Assembly (NCBI GenBank): GCA_945868555.1
Contig: CAMBMC010000150.1
Coordinates: 1-6,206, forward strand
Direction of reading: 5' to 3'
Source of the DNA: Chitinophaga pinensis
GTDB lineage: Bacteria; Bacteroidota; Bacteroidia; Flavobacteriales_D; Crocinitomicaceae
Length of the DNA: 6,206 nucleotides
A model generated the notes under the pieces. It worked only from the letters and a program-made list of their open reading frames with translations, was not told the origin of the DNA and searched no databases. Below, piece after piece: positions 1 through 6,206 of this stretch. A program made the position numbers and the translations under genes. The first letter of the stretch is position 1. Each line of letters opens with the position of its first letter.

Positions 1-16
1 TTTATAAAGCCTAAAA

Positions 17-1396
17 ATGAGTGACATTCAGTTTTCCAGTGAAATTCAAGCACAGCGCGATTTCTTCCTCTCCGACACCACAAAAAATACCCATTTCAGG
101 ATTGCTCAGTTGAAAAAATTGAGGGCTGTTTTGAAAGAAAATGAAACCAAAATGGCTGAGGCGATCTACCTCGATTTTGGAAAATCTGAGTTTGATCTAT
201 ACACCACTGAACTGTCTATTATCTATGGAGATATTGATGAGTCTGTTAAGAAAATCAAATCTTGGTCGAAGAGAAGGCGTGCGCGAACCAATGTTTTAAA
301 CATGCCTGCCAAGTCATTTATCATCCCAGAGCCGCTGGGTGTTTCTTTGATCATTGGCGCATGGAATTATCCCTTTCAACTGTGTCTTTCACCAGCTATA
401 GCGGCAATTTCAGCGGGATGCACGGTTGTGCTTAAACCAAGTGAATTGCCGTCTCGAACGAGCGCTGTAATGGCAGAAATGATCAATTCACAATTTGATC
501 CAGGATTTTTTCGTGTCATCGAAGGAGGAGTTCCTGAAATGACCGCATTGTTGAATGAGAAATACGACAAAATCTTTTTCACAGGAAGTATCCCCGTAGG
601 AAAGATTGTCTACCAAGCTGCAGCGAAACATTTGACCCCGGTCACACTTGAATTGGGTGGAAAAAGTCCCGCTTTTGTGACTGCAAGCTGCAACATGGAT
701 GTTGCTGTCCGACGTTTGGTGTGGGCTAAGTTCTTGAATGCTGGACAAACGTGTATTGCACCTGACTACTTGTTGATTGAAAAATCGATTGAATCCGTTT
801 TTTTACAAAAGTTCATTGTAGAAATTGAACGTTCAAAATTCGCGGTTGAGAATGCAAATTATGTTCAGATTGTCAATGAAAGAAACTTCGACCGTGTTGC
901 TCAACATTTAGCAGGCCAAGAGATTTTTTATGGCGGTCAAATGGATCGAGAAAAAAGATACATAGCCCCAACGATCCTAACGAACATCACTTTTGATCAC
1001 CCCATCATGAAAGATGAAATCTTCGGTCCGATACTCCCAATCATTTCATTTACAAGTATTGATGATGCCATTCAATACGTGAAACAACGACCAAAACCCT
1101 TGTCTTTGTATGTGTTTTCAGACAATCGCGATGAACAAAACAAGATACTCTCATCCATTTCTTTTGGAGGAGGTTCGGTCAATGATGCCATCATGCACAT
1201 CGCTAACCAATACCTGCCTTTTGGTGGCGTCGGTGACAGTGGTATGGGCAACTATCATGGCATTGCCGGATTCCGTGCTTTTTCCCACGAAAAGAGCATA
1301 CTTCACAAAGGCAATTTCTTCGAACCATCCTTAAAATATTCTCCACATACGGTTTCACGTTTGAATTGGATCAAGCGCTTAATGTCGTGGATTTGA
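17..1396 (+). CDS. NAD(P)-dependent aldehyde dehydrogenase, class 3 (ALDH3-like)
   Basis: This is a complete 459-residue aldehyde dehydrogenase, which oxidises an aldehyde to its carboxylic acid with NAD(P)+ in the cytoplasm. The length suits the compact class 3 branch, which lacks the longer N-terminus of classes 1 and 2. Visible motifs in order are GAWNYPF at 114-120 (Asn117 for the oxyanion hole), VLKPSE with Lys140 at the cofactor site, FFTGS at 187-191 (Rossmann loop), LELGGKSP with general base Glu212, NAGQTC with nucleophile Cys246, EIFGP at 334-338, GGGSVND at 384-390 and PFGGVGDSG at 401-409. All catalytic residues are intact. The ATG at 17 follows an A-rich leader without a Shine-Dalgarno site. 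The short basic, aromatic tail (LNWIKRLMSWI) could be a weak membrane contact, but this is inference. The substrate cannot be read from the sequence; fatty or aromatic aldehydes are typical for the class. Only 16 bases of upstream DNA are visible. Confidence 0.96.
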   Translation: MSDIQFSSEIQAQRDFFLSDTTKNTHFRIAQLKKLRAVLKENETKMAEAIYLDFGKSEFDLYTTELSIIYGDIDESVKKIKSWSKRRRARTNVLNMPAKSFIIPEPLGVSLIIGAWNYPFQLCLSPAIAAISAGCTVVLKPSELPSRTSAVMAEMINSQFDPGFFRVIEGGVPEMTALLNEKYDKIFFTGSIPVGKIVYQAAAKHLTPVTLELGGKSPAFVTASCNMDVAVRRLVWAKFLNAGQTCIAPDYLLIEKSIESVFLQKFIVEIERSKFAVENANYVQIVNERNFDRVAQHLAGQEIFYGGQMDREKRYIAPTILTNITFDHPIMKDEIFGPILPIISFTSIDDAIQYVKQRPKPLSLYVFSDNRDEQNKILSSISFGGGSVNDAIMHIANQYLPFGGVGDSGMGNYHGIAGFRAFSHEKSILHKGNFFEPSLKYSPHTVSRLNWIKRLMSWI

Positions 1397-1422
1397 GGAA
1401 TTCTTTAGTATTTTTACACCGC

Positions 1423-1430
1423 TAAATTTA
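1423..1430 (+). promoter_or_regulatory. Weak -7-like promoter element before the 388-residue protein
   Basis: TAAATTTA matches the Bacteroidota -7 element TAnnTTTG except for the last base. It ends 12 bases before the ATG at 1443, so any transcript from it would have a leader of only a few bases. No TTG -33 partner is seen at the usual spacing of about 20 bases. Such an AT-rich 8-mer is expected often by chance, and the gene may simply be read through from the aldehyde dehydrogenase 46 bases upstream. Confidence 0.2.
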
Positions 1431-1442
1431 CTGCTTAAGAAT

Positions 1443-2609
1443 ATGCTGAAATTCCTGAAAAGCAAATGGATTAAAATTCCGTACACCGTTTTCCTTTATG
1501 CTTTTGCCATTTACGGATTCTTCCTCACTGCAACGTACCTTGCTGTAAAATTTAAGTGGACAAACAACGAAGGAATGATTGATGAGAACAATCGTTACTT
1601 TCAGAACATGCACAACAAATACAACCAGTCGTTTCGGGTGGATAGTGTTTCGATGCAGCAACACCGCTATGAAGCGCTCAATCGCATCATGGTATTGAAT
1701 CAATTTCATCCAAAAAATGCAGAATACATTTTAAGTACTTTACTGAAAACCAACGATGAACGCATTGCATTAAAAATGTTGGATGCTGTTGATTTGCGCT
1801 TGCAGAAAAATAAAAAATACCGCGCAGCATTGGTCGATATGCGTTCCAAACACAGCAAACGCCCAAAAACTACGGGACTGAGTGTCTTTGAATGGATGAA
1901 CATTGCTGAGTGGCAAGATTTTAAAATTGCCGTTCAAAAGGACAAGAAATACATCGATTCGGCTGCAAGAATTACAGGTGTTGAGTCTAGATTGATCGTC
2001 TCGTGTCTGGTCGGTGAACAAATACGCTTGTTCAATTCAAACCGAGAATCCTATAAAAATTACATCGGTCCGTTGAAAGTCCTTGTTCTTGAAAACCATC
2101 TATCTTATGGTGTTACAGGAATCAAAGAAAGTACAGCTCAGAAGATTGAAAATTATTTAAAGGATTCAACGTGTGCCTATTACCTTGGAAAAGAATATGC
2201 CCATCTACTCGATTACGATTCCATTCGCTCGTACAGAAACAACATCAATGATACCATGAGCGTTCGATTACAGCGCCTGGTGCAGTTCAAGGACCACTAC
2301 TACTCTTACCTTTACACCGCTTTATTTTTGAAGCAAATGAAAATGCAATGGGAACGTGCCGGTTACCCAATTGATGAACGACCCGAGATTTTAGCTTCAC
2401 TGTTTAACCTTGGGTATCAACGCTCGAAACCAAAGAAAAATCCTGCTGTAGGTGGATCAGATTTTAAAATTCATGAAACGAATTACACCTTTGGCTCGGT
2501 GGCCTTCGAGTTCTACTATTCAGGTGAATTGGCAGATGTTTTTCCCTACCAAAAGTCGATGTTTGACTGGGATAAGAAAAAGGTCAAATCAAAAAAGAGG
2601 AAGCGTTAA
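1443..2609 (+). CDS. Membrane-anchored protein with divergent lysozyme/transglycosylase-like motifs
   Basis: I do not recognise a named family for this 388-residue protein. One hydrophobic segment at about 12-36 follows a basic N-terminus (MLKFLKSKWIK), which predicts a signal anchor with the rest of the chain in the periplasm. The middle is helical and charged. Three pieces recall the order of motifs in lytic transglycosylases of the SLT/lysozyme fold: a helix ending in Glu192 (GVESRLIVSCLVGEQIRLF, 179-197), then SYGVTGIKESTA (221-232), similar to the 'GLMQI..TA' segment, then ILASLFNLGYQR (316-327), similar to 'AYNAG'. The classical Glu-Ser pair is Glu-Gln here, so activity on peptidoglycan is a hypothesis. 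The C-terminus is strongly basic (KKKVKSKKRKR, 378-388). The gene lies 46 bases after the aldehyde dehydrogenase and 42 before the repeat protein, on the same strand. The ATG at 1443 places the membrane segment properly and is the best start. Confidence 0.85.
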   Translation: MLKFLKSKWIKIPYTVFLYAFAIYGFFLTATYLAVKFKWTNNEGMIDENNRYFQNMHNKYNQSFRVDSVSMQQHRYEALNRIMVLNQFHPKNAEYILSTLLKTNDERIALKMLDAVDLRLQKNKKYRAALVDMRSKHSKRPKTTGLSVFEWMNIAEWQDFKIAVQKDKKYIDSAARITGVESRLIVSCLVGEQIRLFNSNRESYKNYIGPLKVLVLENHLSYGVTGIKESTAQKIENYLKDSTCAYYLGKEYAHLLDYDSIRSYRNNINDTMSVRLQRLVQFKDHYYSYLYTALFLKQMKMQWERAGYPIDERPEILASLFNLGYQRSKPKKNPAVGGSDFKIHETNYTFGSVAFEFYYSGELADVFPYQKSMFDWDKKKVKSKKRKR

Positions 2610-2614
2610 TTTTG
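2607..2614 (+). promoter_or_regulatory. Candidate -7 promoter element (TAnnTTTG) before the repeat protein
   Basis: TAATTTTG is an exact match to the Bacteroidota -7 element and overlaps the TAA stop of the preceding gene (2607-2609). Transcription would begin near 2620, leaving a leader of about 30 bases before the ATG at 2652. No TTG -33 box is visible at about 20 bases upstream, where the sequence is a run of lysine codons. The gene may therefore have its own promoter as well as read-through from upstream. Confidence 0.35.
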
Positions 2615-2651
2615 TGGTGAACGAAACTCTATTTTGCATGTATTAGCCGCC

Positions 2652-4871
2652 ATGAAAATCCAACTATTCGTTTTGATTGTGCTGGTCATAAGTGGCCTAA
2701 AAGCTCAGGAAAACTGCACCTTTTCTTACTATAACAAAAAAGGAGGGCACTACCTCTTTTCTACCTTTTATTCAGATTATTCAGGCACACCCATGGAAGG
2801 CGTTTGTCAGCAAGTGGATCAAAAAGGTAAAATCTATGAACGCCGCGTTTTTGTGGTAGGCCGAATGAAAGAGGAAGTTCTTCATTACTATGATGGTCCG
2901 CTAAGGTCAGAGTTTAGAATAACACAAATGCCTGGTGACTCTGTAATTGGATTCCAAAAGACATACACCGAAGCAGGAAAACTTCAAACCCATTACATCT
3001 TTTATTTGAACAAGAAAAAAAGACGTTGTGCTTTCTACAGGGAATATTATCCAAATGGAAATCTCCGTTTTCAACGCAACTATTGCTGGGCAAAACTGGA
3101 TGATATCGATCCTTCAGCATATAAAGATCATCCACCTCATACCATTGATGAAGACGGCTACACCTACTTGATGACAGAGTTTGGTGAGTCATTGACCTTC
3201 TATGAAAATGGAAATGTCAGTGAGCGTAAAATCTACCGGATGGAATTCAGTTCGAACTATTACGATTACGCCATGGATGGGCCTTATTTTCAGTATTTTG
3301 ACAATGGCAAGGTGATGACAAAAGGTTTTTACAGCGAAGGAAGAAAAGACCTTCAATGGAAAAAATTTTATTACACAGGAGAACTCTCAGAAATAGAACA
3401 TTATGAAGAAAATTTGCCCGTAAGTACTTGGCAAGCCTTCTATCCCACCGGCGATAAAAAACACGAAAAAGTATATGACCCAAAGTCGAACCATGTGTTT
3501 GTGCCAAGTGAAACCTACTGGAATGAACAAAAAATAAAGACTCAGGAAAAACTGCTCGACGCCATGGGCACTGGGATCTATCGCAAATGGACAGACACTG
3601 GAGTGCTGATCGAAGAAACCGAATGGATTCAAAACAGTGACATTCGTGGATTAAAGAAGAAATGGTTTTCCAACGGACAAGTACAATCCATTTTGGATAA
3701 CCGGCCAGACGCCACTTCTCGTTACATGGAATATTATGAAAATGGTGTGCTTGCAAAACATCATGTGCGTCAAAAAAATGGAGAAATCATAACAAGCACA
3801 CAACAAGAGTGGAGCGAAACTAGTCAACTCCTATCACAGATTATTTCCACTCAAGGACCCGATAAGAATGACTTTAACTTGGCGACCTTTACGCCTAAAG
3901 GGCAGAAAATAAAGTACATCCAGCAGCTCAACGATTCGCGGAAAGAAATCAACTATGCACCCAATGGCGTCGCAATAAAAGAAGTCAATTCAAACAAAGG
4001 AGGCACTGAAGGAGCCTACATTTTGCGAGATACGACAGGAAACATGATCCATTCCTTTCATTACAAGGAAAACCTGCGTCACGGCATTTGTGAATCGTTC
4101 GTCAATGGAAAAGTTATTTTTCGTCAACGCTACACCATGGGCTGTCTCGACTACAATTACCCGGAACGCGTAAACAACACATCAAACAAAGCCATCAATT
4201 GGACCGCAGAACTAGGTGCTCGATATAGAAAGATGATCTACACGCAGCTGAACAAACAATCGTTTAATCCTAAAATGCCAGCATTCTATTCAAAAAAAGC
4301 GATCGACACACTCGTTGAACGCATCGTTTGGTTTGATAAAAACTGGAAGTCCTCTTCCCCATTTGAGTTTATTTATTCAGGCGCTACAGGAGAAAATATT
4401 CAATTCAATTTACCCATAAACATATTCAAAGGTGCGGATCGCTGCGATACTGTCAATCCTTATGTGAAACAATTGCTTGACGTATTCAAAAAGTTGAATT
4501 GGGAATGGCCAACAGCAATGAAAACAAGCAAAGATAGCTATACGTTCACTTACGACGACGGCAATTTCTACCCCTATTCCTCATATAGTCACTATTTCCA
4601 ATGGTACATTCAACAAGGTTGGGCCTCGGTTGAAATGCCAGAACGACATGAGCAAATTGACTACAATAAACTAACGCATCGCAATCTCTTCAGTATTGCC
4701 CGCTACAATGCATGCGCCTTTGTGGTGAGCTACTCATTTTTCGACGCAGGTTTTCAATGGTTGATTTACGATGATGGTAGTGTGGAGTTTTTTGGACAGA
4801 AACAAGATTGGTCTGATGTCGACAAGGCAGCATCAAATCCAAATGGCATCCATTATCTACCTTATGATTGA
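2652..4871 (+). CDS. Secreted MORN-like/YwqK-type repeat protein with unidentified C-terminal region
   Basis: This is a 739-residue exported protein of unknown role. The N-terminus is a clear Sec signal peptide (hydrophobic core FVLIVLVISGL, probable cleavage after LKA at residue 18). I prefer the ATG at 2652 to the in-frame TTG at 2634, because it puts Met-Lys directly before the hydrophobic core. Residues about 100-497 hold many degenerate repeats of the type 'YYxNGxLxxxxxY', the pattern of 'toxin-antitoxin system YwqK component' and MORN repeat proteins: YYPNGNLRF (132-140), FYENGNVSE (183-191), YFDNGKVMTKGFY (215-227), FYYTGELSEIEHY (239-251), FYPTGDKKHEKVY (263-275), WTDTGVLIEETEW (313-325), WFSNGQVQS (338-346), YYENGVLAK (361-369), YAPNGVAIK (435-443) and FVNGKVIFRQRY (483-494). 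These form beta-hairpin strips and often act as structural or binding scaffolds. Residues about 515-739 contain no such repeats, are rich in Tyr, Phe and Trp, and match nothing I know. Despite the YwqK label, nothing here indicates a toxin. Confidence 0.9.
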   Translation: MKIQLFVLIVLVISGLKAQENCTFSYYNKKGGHYLFSTFYSDYSGTPMEGVCQQVDQKGKIYERRVFVVGRMKEEVLHYYDGPLRSEFRITQMPGDSVIGFQKTYTEAGKLQTHYIFYLNKKKRRCAFYREYYPNGNLRFQRNYCWAKLDDIDPSAYKDHPPHTIDEDGYTYLMTEFGESLTFYENGNVSERKIYRMEFSSNYYDYAMDGPYFQYFDNGKVMTKGFYSEGRKDLQWKKFYYTGELSEIEHYEENLPVSTWQAFYPTGDKKHEKVYDPKSNHVFVPSETYWNEQKIKTQEKLLDAMGTGIYRKWTDTGVLIEETEWIQNSDIRGLKKKWFSNGQVQSILDNRPDATSRYMEYYENGVLAKHHVRQKNGEIITSTQQEWSETSQLLSQIISTQGPDKNDFNLATFTPKGQKIKYIQQLNDSRKEINYAPNGVAIKEVNSNKGGTEGAYILRDTTGNMIHSFHYKENLRHGICESFVNGKVIFRQRYTMGCLDYNYPERVNNTSNKAINWTAELGARYRKMIYTQLNKQSFNPKMPAFYSKKAIDTLVERIVWFDKNWKSSSPFEFIYSGATGENIQFNLPINIFKGADRCDTVNPYVKQLLDVFKKLNWEWPTAMKTSKDSYTFTYDDGNFYPYSSYSHYFQWYIQQGWASVEMPERHEQIDYNKLTHRNLFSIARYNACAFVVSYSFFDAGFQWLIYDDGSVEFFGQKQDWSDVDKAASNPNGIHYLPYD

Positions 4872-5812
4872 GCTGGTTTATCCTTATGAAGCATGGAAAA
4901 AACTACACCCGATGTTAGCAAGAAAATAATGACTCCCAATGAGATCAAGGCCGGGATTTCAAAATAATGGACAATCAACATTTTAACCCCTACAAACATC
5001 AAAACCCCAACAAGAGAATATTTCATGTATTCAAACTTGTCGAGCATTCCAGCCAAGAAGAAATAGAGACTACGCAAGCCAAGAATCGCGAAAATGTTTG
5101 ATGTGAAGACAATGAAAGGATCCGTTGTGATTGAGAAGATCGCTGGGATGGAATCCACCGCAAAAAGAATGTCTGAAAACTCAATGACCACAAGTGCAGC
5201 AAGCAATCCTGTAGCTACTTTTTTGCCATTTTGAGAAATGAAGTAATTTCCGCTGCGGTCTTTCCAGTCAATTGGATAAATTTTCTGCAGCAAGCGTACG
5301 CCCAAGGTTTTGTCAAAATCTTCATCCTCCTCACCTCCTTTGATCATCTTGAACGCAGAGAAAATCAAGATTCCTCCGAAGATGTAGGTAGCCCATTCAA
5401 ATGCTTCTACAAATGCAGTTCCCAAAACAATCATAAGCATCCGGAAAAACACGGCGCCAATAATTCCCCAAAACAATATTTTGTGTTGGTAAATTCCCTC
5501 AATTTTAAAGAACGAAAAAATCAAGGCCATCACAAAAATATTGTCCAAACTCAAGGACTCTTCAATGAGGTAGCCTGTATAGAAATCAATAAGGGCTTTT
5601 TGTGGGAGCGTATGATGGGTGTTTATGCCCATGAAGTTGACATCGTAGATGTAATAAATGACACCACCAAACAACAAGGCAACAGCCACCCAAATAGCCG
5701 TCCATATTAAAGATTCTTTGACTGTGACAACTTTATCCTTCTTGTGAAACACCCCAAGGTCTAAGGCCAAGAGCGAAAATACAAGCAACAGAAAAAATCC
5801 CCAAACAATCAT
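4862..5812 (-). CDS. TerC/Alx family integral membrane protein, probable metal ion (Mn2+) exporter
   Basis: This 316-residue inner-membrane protein belongs to the TerC family, whose Alx and MeeF/MeeY members export manganese or help load metal into exported enzymes. Family signatures are visible: DLGVFHK (18-24), the acidic membrane motif EESLSLDNIFV (84-94), VVIEFSDILFAVDSIPA (208-224) with Glu211, Asp214 and Asp220, and TSNIFAILGLRSLYFFLAG (237-255). There are about eight or nine hydrophobic segments, starting at residue 1. The loop at 158-167 is acidic (EEDEDFD). Length and motifs fit the Alx-type branch of about 320 residues. The frame extends upstream to an ATG at 5869, but those 19 residues are not hydrophobic and contain the candidate promoter at 5831-5838, so the ATG at 5812 is preferred. 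The stop overlaps that of the repeat protein on the other strand. Only 82 bases separate the start from uvrB, which leaves no room for the manganese (yybP-ykoY) riboswitch that controls some relatives. Substrate is inferred from family. Confidence 0.93.
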   Translation of the reverse strand: MIVWGFFLLLVFSLLALDLGVFHKKDKVVTVKESLIWTAIWVAVALLFGGVIYYIYDVNFMGINTHHTLPQKALIDFYTGYLIEESLSLDNIFVMALIFSFFKIEGIYQHKILFWGIIGAVFFRMLMIVLGTAFVEAFEWATYIFGGILIFSAFKMIKGGEEDEDFDKTLGVRLLQKIYPIDWKDRSGNYFISQNGKKVATGLLAALVVIEFSDILFAVDSIPAIFSITTDPFIVFTSNIFAILGLRSLYFFLAGMLDKFEYMKYSLVGVLMFVGVKMLIVHYFEIPALISLGVIIFLLTSGVVFSMLHKDKPAQS

Positions 5813-5830
5813 AGTTTCATTCGTTAAATA

Positions 5831-5838
5831 CAAAGATA
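5831..5838 (-). promoter_or_regulatory. Candidate -7 promoter element (TAnnTTTG) for the TerC-family gene
   Basis: Read on the minus strand, TATCTTTG is an exact match to the Bacteroidota -7 element and ends 18 bases before the ATG at 5812. This predicts a short leader and supports that start over the ATG at 5869. A clear -33 TTG at the expected spacing is missing; the nearest resemblance is GTTC. The distance to the start is almost the same as for the uvrB element facing the other way. Confidence 0.45.
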
Positions 5839-5869
5839 CCAATTGACCCTTATAGAACGGGATTATCAT

Positions 5870-5877
5870 TAAATTTG
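5870..5877 (+). promoter_or_regulatory. Candidate -7 promoter element (TAnnTTTG) for uvrB
   Basis: TAAATTTG is an exact match to the Bacteroidota -7 element and ends 17 bases before the uvrB ATG at 5895. A TTG lies upstream at 5843-5845, but the gap of 24 bases is longer than the usual 19-21, so the -33 assignment is uncertain. The last four bases of the element lie inside the palindrome at 5874-5886. Confidence 0.45.
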
Positions 5878-5886
5878 TTCAACAAA
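5874..5886. repeat. 13-base palindrome over the predicted uvrB promoter, possible operator
   Basis: TTTGTTCAACAAA is a perfect inverted repeat with 6-base arms and a single central base at 5880. It extends to AAATTT on each side (5871-5876 and 5885-5890) if one extra A is allowed in the right arm. It covers the end of the uvrB -7 element and the expected transcription start, a usual place for a repressor site, and lies upstream of the terC promoter on the other strand. It does not match the E. coli or Bacillus LexA boxes closely. The AT-rich sequence makes a chance palindrome possible. Confidence 0.35.
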
Positions 5887-5894
5887 ATTTCCGA

Positions 5895-6206
5895 ATGGAC
5901 TTCCAGCTTGTTTCAGAATTTCTACCTACAGGTGATCAACCCGAAGCAATTCGTCAGTTGATTGCTGGACTTCGAGCGGACGTGCGTGACCAGGTCCTGT
6001 TGGGCGTTACGGGAAGTGGTAAAACGTTTACAGTAGCGAACGTCGTGCAGGAAGTCAATCGCCCTACCCTAGTACTGTCGCACAATAAGACACTCGCTGC
6101 CCAGCTTTATGGCGAATTCAAACAGTTTTTCCCAAATAATGCGGTAGAATATTTTGTTTCCTACTACGACTATTATCAGCCAGAGGCCTACCTTCCTGTC
6201 ACGAAT
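5895..6206 (+). CDS. uvrB: UvrABC excinuclease subunit B, N-terminal part (cut by window end)
   Basis: The first 104 codons of UvrB are present and the reading frame is open to the window edge, so the gene is partial only because the window stops; the full protein is usually about 660-680 residues. UvrB is the DNA helicase-like damage verifier of nucleotide excision repair, loaded by UvrA and then joined by UvrC for incision, in the cytoplasm. Visible signatures are FLPTGDQPEAIRQL (9-22) with the Q motif, Walker A GVTGSGKT (37-44), SHNKTLAAQLYGEF (62-75), and the start of the beta-hairpin that grips the DNA strand, YYDYYQPEAYLP (90-101). The ATG at 5895 matches the family's N-terminus and is preceded by an A/T-rich leader with no Shine-Dalgarno site. 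It is divergent from the TerC-family gene, with a candidate promoter and a palindrome in the 82-base gap. Confidence 0.97.
   Translation, partial: MDFQLVSEFLPTGDQPEAIRQLIAGLRADVRDQVLLGVTGSGKTFTVANVVQEVNRPTLVLSHNKTLAAQLYGEFKQFFPNNAVEYFVSYYDYYQPEAYLPVTN

Noticed and set aside
1400..1442. Inverted repeat ATTCTT (1400-1405) and AAGAAT (1437-1442) between the first two genes, as a terminator
   Set aside because: The arms are only six AT-rich bases with a 31-base loop, and no T tract follows, so it is most likely chance.
3247..3756. Open minus-strand frame of 169 codons inside the repeat protein gene
   Set aside because: It lies antisense to repeats that are clearly real on the plus strand, and the product is Cys/His/Arg-rich without recognisable motifs, as expected of a shadow frame.
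2652..4871. Toxin-antitoxin system, as suggested by the 'YwqK antitoxin' label often given to such repeats
   Set aside because: There is no neighbouring small toxin gene, the protein is large and secreted, and the label derives from the repeat family rather than from function here.
4860..4889. Direct repeat CCTTATGA at 4860-4867 and 4882-4889 near the convergent gene ends
   Set aside because: It is only 8 bases long, occurs twice, and lies within coding sequence, so chance is the simplest explanation; no mobile element is nearby.
5231..5710. Open plus-strand frame of 159 codons inside the TerC-family gene
   Set aside because: It is antisense to a well-conserved membrane protein, has no family features, and its polar, Asn/Lys/His-rich product is typical of a shadow frame.
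5813..5894. Possible yybP-ykoY manganese riboswitch upstream of the TerC-family gene
   Set aside because: Such riboswitches need about 100 bases or more of leader and occur before some Alx/TerC genes, but only 82 bases separate this gene from uvrB and the candidate promoter allows only a very short leader.

Overview
The window looks like ordinary chromosomal DNA from a Bacteroidota bacterium, most likely of the Flavobacteriia type. The grounds are the AT-rich sequence, the lack of Shine-Dalgarno sites before the starts, three exact matches to the TAnnTTTG -7 promoter element of that phylum just upstream of genes, and a secreted protein built of YxNG-type (MORN-like) repeats, which is common there. 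The class assignment is inference. I see no tRNA, rRNA, transposase, CRISPR array or other sign of a mobile element.

Three genes run rightward from 17 to 4871 with gaps of only 46 and 42 bases, and may be co-transcribed. They are a class 3-type aldehyde dehydrogenase with all catalytic residues present, an unnamed membrane-anchored protein with faint lysozyme/transglycosylase-like motifs, and a large secreted protein with many 'toxin-antitoxin YwqK'/MORN-like repeats and a C-terminal region I do not recognise. No pathway obviously links these three.

A TerC/Alx-family membrane protein (probable metal ion exporter) is encoded leftward, and its stop overlaps the stop of the repeat protein by 10 bases tail to tail. 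From a short 82-base divergent region, uvrB (nucleotide excision repair) starts rightward and is cut off by the window end after 104 codons. That divergent region carries one TAnnTTTG element for each gene and a 13-base palindrome over the predicted uvrB promoter, which could be an operator.

The most useful leads are the divergent lysozyme-like protein, the unidentified C-terminal domain of the repeat protein, the palindrome at uvrB, and the corrected starts for terC and the repeat protein. I found no convincing new multi-gene system. There is no gene-free stretch longer than 300 bases; the largest gap is the 82-base terC/uvrB region.
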